From the NCBI GenBank assembly GCA_009763385.1, contig CM019826.1:60826968-60890967 (forward strand): a stretch of DNA of 64,000 bases. Reading direction: 5' to 3'. The stretch is from Coix lacryma-jobi var. lacryma-jobi. Taxonomy: Eukaryota > Streptophyta > Magnoliopsida > Poales > Poaceae. The notes below the pieces were generated by a model, which saw only the letters and a list, made by a program, of their open reading frames with translations, was not told the DNA's origin and did no database searches. The position numbers were made by a program, and so were the translations under genes. Below, in pieces: positions 56,833 through 64,000 of the stretch (its first letter is position 1; every line of letters begins with the position of its first letter).

Positions 56833-57981
56833 ATGAGCGGTTTCCAACTACCGTCAAACTTCGTTGAAAATCTCGAGCAGTTGTTGAGGAGAACTAGACT
56901 TCGTCAAGTTCCACCTCAGAGGTTCATCTCGAACCAGAATTCGTTCGAGGAGGAAGTTTCTGCACCAGCTAGAAGAGAAGCCATGGCCCAAAAGACCATC
57001 TCCGAGTACTCTGCGCCGTCGGCCGACAATGTCGCCACGGGTCCGCAGCTTAACTTGGGGGATGCGACTTTCGAGCTCAAGCCGGCTCTCATCAACATGG
57101 TGCAAGCCAATCCATTCTATGGGAAGCCGCATGAGGATGCCAATGCCCATCCCCAACACTTCTTGGAGGTATGTGGTACCTTCACTATGAAGAATGTGTC
57201 TGCAGATGCCATCCGTCTTCGTCTTTTCCCGTTCTCGTTATTGGGAAAGGCGAAGCAATGGTTCTACGCCAACAAGAGTGAAGCCACCACTTGGGAGAAG
57301 TGCACCAATGCGTTTCTCAAGAAGTTCTTCCCGCTGGGCAAGACCAACGCCCTTCGTGGAAAGATTTCCAGCTTCCAGCAACAAGCTGATGAGACGATTC
57401 CCGAAGCATGGGAACGTCTACAAGAGTACATTCGTGCCTGTCCTCATCATGGGATAGAGGAGTGGCTCATCATCCAAGGTTTCTACCATGGCCTGACTGG
57501 TATGCCTCGTAGTCACCTAGATGCAGCCGCTGGAGGGTCATTCTTACAACACAATGTGAGAGATGCCAAGGACCTCATAGAGAAGATGGTTACCAACCAA
57601 GGTTGGAATGAGGAACGTCTTCAGCCCAAGAAGAGAGGTGTTCATGCTCTCAATGAGGTGGACATGCTCTGCGCGAAGATGGACCTCCTGATGAAGAAAG
57701 TAGAAGAAAGTTCCAAGAGGGAACAAGTGGTCGTTCAACCTTATGCAACCGCACGAGCCGTCGAAGCCGGCCAATGGTGCGAGGTATGCGGAGGCAATGA
57801 CCATTTGGGAAATAATTGTCCCGAGACGAAGGAGGAAGTGCTTCATCAACAACGCCAACAACAACGGGTACGGGCCCCACAACACAACAACAAGGATGGA
57901 ACTCGCGCCCCTTCTACCAAAATCAAGGTAACGGTTATAGCAATAATTTCAATAATTCTTATAATAACCAACCTTCTTTAA
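56833..57981 (+). CDS. Element G gag
   Basis: Open frame from ATG 56833 (MSGFQLPSNFVENLEQLLRR). The capsid is well preserved: FELKPALINMVQANPFYGKP, HPQHFLEVCGTFTMKNV, RLRLFPFSLLGKAKQWF, then FFPLGKTNALRGKISSFQQQ and IIQGFYHGLTGMPRSHLDAA. A zinc knuckle CEVCGGNDHLGNNC (CX2CX4HX4C) lies at about residues 315-328. The last 45 or so codons after CPETKEE are in the wrong frame because of a one-base indel near 57838. This is the least damaged gag in the window and contains no internal stop. Confidence 0.8.
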   Translation: MSGFQLPSNFVENLEQLLRRTRLRQVPPQRFISNQNSFEEEVSAPARREAMAQKTISEYSAPSADNVATGPQLNLGDATFELKPALINMVQANPFYGKPHEDANAHPQHFLEVCGTFTMKNVSADAIRLRLFPFSLLGKAKQWFYANKSEATTWEKCTNAFLKKFFPLGKTNALRGKISSFQQQADETIPEAWERLQEYIRACPHHGIEEWLIIQGFYHGLTGMPRSHLDAAAGGSFLQHNVRDAKDLIEKMVTNQGWNEERLQPKKRGVHALNEVDMLCAKMDLLMKKVEESSKREQVVVQPYATARAVEAGQWCEVCGGNDHLGNNCPETKEEVLHQQRQQQRVRAPQHNNKDGTRAPSTKIKVTVIAIISIILIITNLL

Positions 57982-58877
57982 GAGATCTTGTCTTAGGCCA
58001 ATCTAAAATAAATGATAGTATTAATAAAAAGATGATGGATAATGATAAGATTCTTGAAAATATAAATGAGAAAATGGATAGCTTTAATTCTACTATGAAA
58101 AATCAATTGAGCTTTAATAAAATGCTAGAAACACAATTAGCTCAATTAGCAACAGCTGTCCCATCCTACGAGCAAGGTAAGATCCCGGGGAAACCCGAAG
58201 ATCCAATAGAGGGTATAAAATTGGTTACTACGAGGTACGGTAAGCCTCCGCTCCGGTCAAACTGGGGTTATCTACTTGATCCACCCTTCATCACAAAGAA
58301 GGAAGATCCAGGCCTGCCGACCATCACCTGCCAGATTGGACCACAAGTGTTCCATGACGCCTTCTGCGACCTTGGATCGGGTGTCAACATCATGTCCAAG
58401 GTAACGTATGATAACATACTAGGGGGACCTTTGCTCCCTACATTTGTTCGTTTGCAACTGGCCGATCAGACGCTACGGTTCCCCGAGGGACTAGCAACGG
58501 ACATCCTCATCAAGGTCCAAAACAGCTACGTCCCCGTCGATTTCCTTATATTGGACATGGGATCCAATGTAGACGTCGCGATCGTCCTGGGAAGACCGTT
58601 CCTTAATACGGTTAACGCCGTCATCTACGTGGGATACGACCAACTTCACCTCCAATTCCCGAAATATAAGGTAAAGTGTCCATTCAACGGTTATAAAGCT
58701 AACATGCAGGTGAAGGACAAAGAACCTCGAGACAACAAACATCGTCGTCGTCGTCCACGCCGTAGGAACAAGAAAAAGAGCGAGTCGGCCAACAAGGCCG
58801 AAGTAAAAGAAGAACTCGCCGACGAGGTGCAACCATGGTCTCCATCTCCGGGACCAACCGAAGCACCCAATGAATGA
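57885..58877 (+). CDS. Element G protease frame
   Basis: Open in the frame that covers 57816-58877; genuine homology starts near 57885 (QQQGWNSRPFYQNQG). An asparagine-rich linker and a coiled-coil-like segment (NDKILENINEKMDSFNSTMK) precede the aspartic protease. There the active-site region reads FCDLGSGVNIMSKVTYDNIL (Asp-Leu-Gly) and the second motif is LDMGSNVDVAIVLGRPFLN. It ends in a basic tail (RRRRPRRRNKKK) and a stop at 58877. Asp-Leu-Gly is common in Athila-type proteases. Whether the product was made is unknown, since the frame is two indels away from gag. Confidence 0.75.
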   Translation, partial: QQQGWNSRPFYQNQGNGYSNNFNNSYNNQPSLRDLVLGQSKINDSINKKMMDNDKILENINEKMDSFNSTMKNQLSFNKMLETQLAQLATAVPSYEQGKIPGKPEDPIEGIKLVTTRYGKPPLRSNWGYLLDPPFITKKEDPGLPTITCQIGPQVFHDAFCDLGSGVNIMSKVTYDNILGGPLLPTFVRLQLADQTLRFPEGLATDILIKVQNSYVPVDFLILDMGSNVDVAIVLGRPFLNTVNAVIYVGYDQLHLQFPKYKVKCPFNGYKANMQVKDKEPRDNKHRRRRPRRRNKKKSESANKAEVKEELADEVQPWSPSPGPTEAPNE

Positions 58878-59582
58878 CAAGACGGAGAAGTCCTGCTCTA
58901 TGGACCTGAAACATGGAGCCCTCGCTGATAAGGTAAATCAGTAGTTATCTCATATTTAACTTTTCATGCATTTCAATTTTTTGCATTTTCCCTCAATTGC
59001 ATACTTAGTTAATTCTGCATATTTCATTTCGACAAAATAAATTTCCATGCTAGTAACACCTTGACAATAACTTGCAACACATTTGACTCATGGGACCACC
59101 CCAAGGTGGGGTCAGTCGACCCCACCAGTGGGCCCACTGGCACATGATCTATCTTGGCTTAGTACCCTGAGTATGACACAACACTTTGGTGCTCAAGGAG
59201 CATCCAAGGTGGGATCGGCTGATCCCACCATGGTACCCTCCTGCACCTTGCTGCATTCCACTCAGTATGCTCATAAACATCATGCATATCAACAAAGCCA
59301 ACATCTGAATAGAAATGGTCCTTTGCTTTACTCTTTAAGCATGAGATGTTCCCCTTTATCTTGGATGCTCATGGGACCACAACAACTAGCCAAAGGCATG
59401 TCTTAGTGCTCTCATGGACCATGGGAATCCCTTTAGACATGTCTCCACTTTGGCCATTCATCTTTTCCCTTTCACCAAACACTAGGCAAGGGAATCTCTG
59501 AAATTTGTGTCAACTTTGGACCAAACATAGCTACATCTTTACTAGACACTTGATGACACAAAGTTTAAAGCTTGGGGGGGCA
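58878..59582 (+). other. Element G 3' non-coding region
   Basis: No gene seen. Contains palindromes of the GGGTCGGCCGACCC type at 59108-59123 and 59211-59226 and ends in the purine tract before 59583. Confidence 0.55.
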
Positions 59583-59914
59583 TGTCATGGGGTCGGGCGA
59601 ACCCCATATTACACCTTCTGAAAATGTGTTTGCACACACTAGACATGTTCCCTTGCCAAAGAAAGCATTGTCCAAGTTGCAAGGAGGGGGGTCGGCCGAC
59701 CCATGCTATGTGTGGTCATCACTTGCCTTCTCCCCATATATACCCTTGCATTGTGAGCTCAACTCCCACACCAAACCACCAGAACATCTCGAGCTCACAA
59801 ATTCTTCTCTTCCTTAGTGCAAGTTCATCTCAAGCTTAGCTTAGTAGTGCCATCCAAAAACCAAAAAACCCAAAAATAGTCCCTATTTCATAGTAGTGGC
59901 AGAAGCTTGGTAGC
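59583..59914 (+). repeat. LTR-like fragment after the element G purine tract
   Basis: Begins tgtcatgggg after ttggggggca, as a 3' LTR would. It carries palindromes at 59589-59605 and 59689-59702 and a TATATA sequence near 59736. It does not align well with the 5' region of G beyond these motifs. Cut at 59914 by element I. Confidence 0.4.
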
Positions 59915-61860
59915 TGTCGGTGTTTGTTAACCGGCAAATCGTCTTGAGTAATCTCAGACGATTTGTTCGGTGGGGATCGGCGTTCGTAGGACTCGGCGAG
60001 TACACAGGGACAGCGATTTATACTGGTTCAGGCCGCTGAATAGCGTAATACCTTACGTCCAGTGCGGCGTGTGCCTTGTGTATGATTATGATTCAATGTT
60101 CGATTCTCTCAGGAGCCCGCACCTGCTTCCGCTTATATATCCGGGTGAAGCATAGCGCAGACCGAGTCCTAGTCGGTTACATCAGAGGAGTCCTATTCTA
60201 ATTACAAGACTTCCTTTAAGAACTCAACTAGGTTACAATAAGAGTCCTAATCCAAATACACTTCGTATCAAGTCTTCGAATCTCCAATGTCGTCCGGGAT
60301 TAGTCGAAGGGATCATCTTCTGATGATATCTCTGACATCCTGGTCCGTCAAGCCCCCGAGCTCTTCATCATTTTCTCAGATCATTATCTTCTGGTTTCTC
60401 TTTGAGAATCTCCGAGTAATATCTTAAGAAATCTTGAAGTGCTCCGTAGGTAAAGAACTTCCATGGCGTGCACTTTTTCCTGAAAAGTGCACCCATAGGG
60501 TGTAGCCCCCGAGCCTCTTGTTATTTATAATAACTTTGAGGATCTTTTGAGCCTTTTCCGAGTAATTCTTGGGTAAGAAAAAAACATTTTCTTTATAGAT
60601 TATACCCTGCAGCCCCCGAGCCTGAGTTCCGAGTACTTAGTAGTCGGCACTTGGGATCTTTAGAAATATATGATCAGATAATCTATTAAAGAAAATGAGG
60701 AGTCGGAACATGACACCAATTCGTTGCTTAAACTGTCCGAGTAATAAATATTTAGCTTCAGGTGGGTAATGTTTTCAACAAACATCCCGTATCACCCCCA
60801 CTAAATAAAAATTACCATGGGGCCAGCAATAATTGACCGGTGACTGTTCCAGCTGTGTGTAATAATGATGTTTGTCGTTTTCTGCAACTGCAAACTTTGT
60901 GTCTTTGTCTTGAAGTGCGTGTGGGAAACAGCTCTGTTACCGATACCGAGCTTCACATGCACCATAGTACATTGGTTGAATTATTGCTCCAGCGGTCACT
61001 TTTGTTGATGAACCATGTCCATAGACCAAGAAGAAACCGCCTATAAATACCCTGCCTGGAAGCAAGGAGTTCATATCCTATAGGAGTGTAGAACTTCTCT
61101 TAGTCCCATGAGTTTTATAGTAGTGATAACGGAGATGGCCAAGCCCCCGGGTGTCTTCCTTATGTAAAAAAGATGAGGTGCCCAGAAGAACTCTTGTGAA
61201 GGGACCATCCGCCAGGGTGGTTTCCAAGTGGTCGCGAGCAGAGGGATACAAAGGTGCGCCTAGAAGAACTCTTGTGACTACCACTCGTAGATAACCTCGG
61301 AGTCACAGGTTGTCAAAAGGGCGGCGAGGGTGATGGTCTTCCCGGAGTTCCTTGAGTACCGGGTGGTGCCTGAAATCCACCTTGGGATGCACTGAAAAGA
61401 TAGTGTCTACCCAAGGTTCTGTGTCTGCTTTACTGCGTCTCACTGAACCCGGTCCGTGCAATAGGCATCAAGGCTCTGTACCTTGATTACACTAGAGTAG
61501 CGTTTTACATCCTGATTGTACTTCTGCTGATAATCGCTGTATCTCAAGATGTTGCCACGTATCTCTGTTGTAATTCCGAGTAATAATAAATAAGATCTGG
61601 GTACTTGGAATATTTTCCGAGTCCTCTGTCTTGTTCTCCGAGTACTAAATGTGTCTTGTGAAAGAAGGAAGCTTGTCTGTTTAGCTGGAGCTGACGCCGT
61701 TTGTAGCGCTTTCTCACCCGTTAGGGTTTTGAACAGTCTCTTAACGCCGTTTGTGAGAGATGAACGGTTGCCAAAACAGATCTATAATAAGCCGCCGTCG
61801 GGCTGTATGTCCCTCACGCTTTCATCAAGCCATTGCCTTCAGAGTTAGAAATCCCCTAGC
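59915..61860 (+). repeat. Element I terminal region, LTR-like
   Basis: Starts tgtcggtgtttg, a start I know from several grass gypsy LTRs, followed by a perfect 9-bp stem-loop (59936-59964) and a ggttcaggccgctgaatagc-type segment. The phrase agcccccgag recurs several times (near 60352, 60506 and 60611). No end of the LTR and no PBS could be fixed, and no matching copy is in the window. Short open frames here (60840-61046, 61078-61284) show no domain. Confidence 0.4.
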
Positions 61861-61900
61861 GAACCATTAGTTGATGCGTAGAAAGTCTCTCGTCATCAAC

Positions 61901-64000
61901 ATGGGTCCCAAGAGACAAGCCGCTGGTGATAAGAAGAAGGTTAGGATCACCACCACCGGAAAGCCGAAGCATCCCAATCCCCAACTGACATATTGGCGTG
62001 GAAAAAACCAGACACCATCTTGTCAGAGCTGGCGTTCTTGGCGCAACAAGGGTTACTTCGAGCACAACCACTTGATGGATGGAGAGTGCCTACCGATCAC
62101 CGCGCTCCTGCCCCCAACACTACTGAAATAGTGATGTTCAAGTCCTTTGTCGAGCGGGGATTGGGCTTCCTGCTTCTGATTTTCTTCGTGGATTGCTGCA
62201 CTATTATGGTTTGACTCTCAACCATATTACTCCCAATGCCTGCTTCCACATTGCAATTTTACCCATCTGTGTGAAGCTTTTCTGGGTATTTGCCCTTTTT
62301 ACTCTCTTTCGCTATTTCTTCTGGGTGAAGTGTCAACCCAGTGATGCTAGTGTAGAGGTAGTCGGAGGGCTAGCATCCAGTTAAGGCTAGAGGTAGCTAG
62401 TCAGTACATAGTTGTAGATTTGTCGGATTCTGTCAAAGACTGGGCAGCCGGCTGGTTTTATATGGCAAACCCTCCGCCAGCGCTTCGTCGTCACGACGGG
62501 TGGCCTCCGCAAAAGTGCCGTGAGTGGAGAGACAAGATTAGGCTGAAGGATTAGAGGCTATCCGACCTCTTATTGATTCCATAGAGGCATTAAAGCTCGA
62601 CGGTGACCGGGTACTCTGTCGTCCAAGATTTTGTTGCACGACGCATCCATCCTCTGCAACAACGAGCCAATTTTGGCTTCGAGTACCTGGGTAAGAATGA
62701 CCCGGGATGTCATGCCGTCGAAAAGTTGTCAGACTGTGAAGTCTTATGGAGGGTGAACCGGCTTCTCAAGAGTCGTGAACACCTTGCTCCAGTGGTGACA
62801 ACATTCTCCGCCATTAACCCTCCGCCTCAGGTAAGTATATGATTTACCATGTCTTCGAGGTTCTGAATAAATATCCTTCTGACCTGACTGAATGTTCTTC
62901 TTTTCTAGGGCCAGGGGAGAGATGACAATGATTGTCTCCTCCTGCCTCCGGCGACTGAAGAAGGTGGAGACATAGTTTTGGGGGGTCCTATCCGAAGTGA
63001 GGATCTTCCCAACAAACCGAGCTCTCCTGAAGATCTTGACTGGCTTGACACAGATTCAACTGACTCTGATGTCATGCTTATAGACCCGGAAGCTGAGGGT
63101 AGCCGGAAGAGGTCACCGACTCCACAGCAAGAAGCCGGAGGACCCGTCCTTAAAAAGGCTCGCACCGGTAATCGTCGTGCTTGTCGAAAAGTTTTTTATC
63201 ACAAGAGTTGTCAGAAAGCACTATAATCCGGGTGCTCCTGGTAAGGGGAAAACCGAGTACTTTGTATTCCTTTTGGATTTGATAAACTCTTGTCTTATAT
63301 ATGTCGCTGATGTATTAGATGCTGGAACTACTCAAGGGACTTCTAGCAGCACGATCCCTGAAGAATCTCCGGCTTCGGACCCGCTTCTGAAACAGCCTCT
63401 CTTGAAGCTACCGAAGCCATTGAAGCTCGTGAAGTAAGTTTTCAGCTTTTGTAGAGTGTTCACAGATTTCTGATACTGACGTGAGTACTCGTCTGTTTGT
63501 AGAAAAACAAAACTGGATGCAACAGCCTCGAGTACCGTTCCTGATTCACAGGCGGTAGAGGAGTCGGGGTCGCTGGCCAAGGATGATTCCAGCGTGCCGC
63601 CAACCTTTAGCCAGGTAGATCCGCTGCCTGGCTCCTCTCCGTCCAAGTCTCAGGCCGATGCGGCTCCTGATTCGGATGTTCTCCCATTGCCTCAGGTTGG
63701 TTGGCCATTCTCCATCTTTCGTTCTCCTGCTCAGCTGGAGTTTGACCGGGTATTCAATGACTGTTTTTCCGCACACGACAGCCAGATGAACCATCTCTGG
63801 AGATGGTTTGGCGGATATACATGCAGAAGCTTCAACTCGTCAACAGGGAGGGTCTGTAGATGTGCCCGAGTCCTCGCGCCAGGGGGCGACTCTCGACGTA
63901 TCCGGGTATAATCAGGACCTCTCCGGTTGAAGGAGCTGAGCGATCAAGTGAGAGCTCCTGTTGAAGCTCTTCACCAATTTGTTGAGGTAAGATTCTCAAT
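61901..64000 (+). pseudogene. Intron-containing Transposase_28-like ('putative gypsy type transposon') coding region
   Basis: Begins MGPKRQAAGDKKKVRITTTG at 61901, shifts frame near 61990, and continues ILSELAFLAQQGLLRAQPLD, then GWRVPTDHRAP and VMFKSFVERGLGF. After another shift it reads LHYYGLTLNHITPNACFHIA. This succession is what I recognise from the Transposase_28 family found in plant transposon proteins. Later exons read YSVVQDFVARRIHPLQQRAN and a serine/proline-rich acidic part. Introns with canonical ends: 62831-62908, 63241-63318 and 63434-63502. Another donor, ggtaagat, lies near 63986. A TAG near 62552 and at least two frameshifts break the frame. The region continues beyond the window. 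Confidence 0.55.

Larger units (their letters stand above)
54870..59914 (+). mobile_element. Element G: gag-protease-only Athila-like element
   Basis: Contains an LTR-like 5' region (to about 56540), three PBS-like copies, a gag frame, a protease frame, about 700 bp of non-coding sequence, a purine tract (aaagcttggggggg, about 59567-59580), and a short LTR-like fragment to 59914. RT, RNase H and IN are wholly absent; nothing like them lies between the protease stop at 58877 and the purine tract. The 3' fragment shares the GGGTCGGCCGACCC palindrome with the 5' region but otherwise aligns poorly, so exact LTR borders are uncertain. Confidence 0.65.

Noticed and set aside
57816..57981. Overlap of gag and protease frames in G as a programmed -1 frameshift
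   Set aside because: The homologous protein passes through a third frame in between, so two indels explain it. I also see no convincing slippery heptamer at the switch.
59583..59914. Firm call as the 3' LTR of G
   Set aside because: It follows a purine tract and shares the palindrome but does not align with the 5' region; kept as LTR-like only.
1..64000. Host protein-coding, tRNA or rRNA genes
   Set aside because: I looked for gene-like exons and tRNA-like folds outside the elements and found none I could support; only the intron-bearing region of element I has exon structure, and it resembles a transposon protein.

Overview
This window is repeat-rich nuclear DNA from a flowering plant, almost certainly a grass (Poaceae). 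I found no host gene. Nearly everything is LTR retrotransposon sequence, nested several layers deep. Evidence is paired LTRs with TG...CA ends, target-site duplications (TSDs), tRNA-type primer binding sites (PBS), polypurine tracts (PPT), and recognisable gag, protease (PR), reverse transcriptase (RT), RNase H (RH) and integrase (IN) protein remnants. Element letters (A to I, S) are mine; family names come from motif recognition, not searches.

Layout. The left edge (1-443) is the 3' end and LTR start of a Copia/Sirevirus-like element (H). Element A (444-51302, +), a Ty3/gypsy Tat-lineage element, is inserted in it. A is itself split by three insertions. (1) C, an Athila-like Ty3/gypsy element on the minus strand (1893-11800), lies in A's 5' LTR. 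(2) S, a Sirevirus-type Copia element (17686-40117, +), lies in A's integrase. S has the order LTR - gag-pol - LTR - truncated gag; its first LTR is split by D (17930-24837, a degenerate Athila-like element with TSD gacag) and its second LTR by E (34662-38244, a probable Tekay-type solo LTR with TSD gccgt). (3) B (40458-49991, +), a Tat-related element that keeps gag-PR but has lost RT and most of IN, lies in the last codons of A's integrase.

To the right of A come a third, truncated S-type LTR (51303-52620), a minus-strand chromovirus 3' end (F, 52621 to about 54850), a gag-PR-only Athila-like element (G, about 54870-59914), and the left end of element I (59915 to the window edge). I carries an intron-containing coding region resembling the Transposase_28 / 'putative gypsy type transposon' family.

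The genes do not form a working host pathway. Each gag-pol set once served its own element, and all are broken by stops, frameshifts or loss of active-site residues. The least damaged coding regions are the G gag and PR frames and the B linker-PR frame. The most unusual signal is non-coding. The S LTR carries an array of five or six stem-loops whose stems change on both sides while the loop stays constant. A and B carry a dispersed stem-loop with the same kind of paired change. C, S and G each carry their own GC-rich palindrome in many copies; in C it occurs in pairs 19-20 bp apart.
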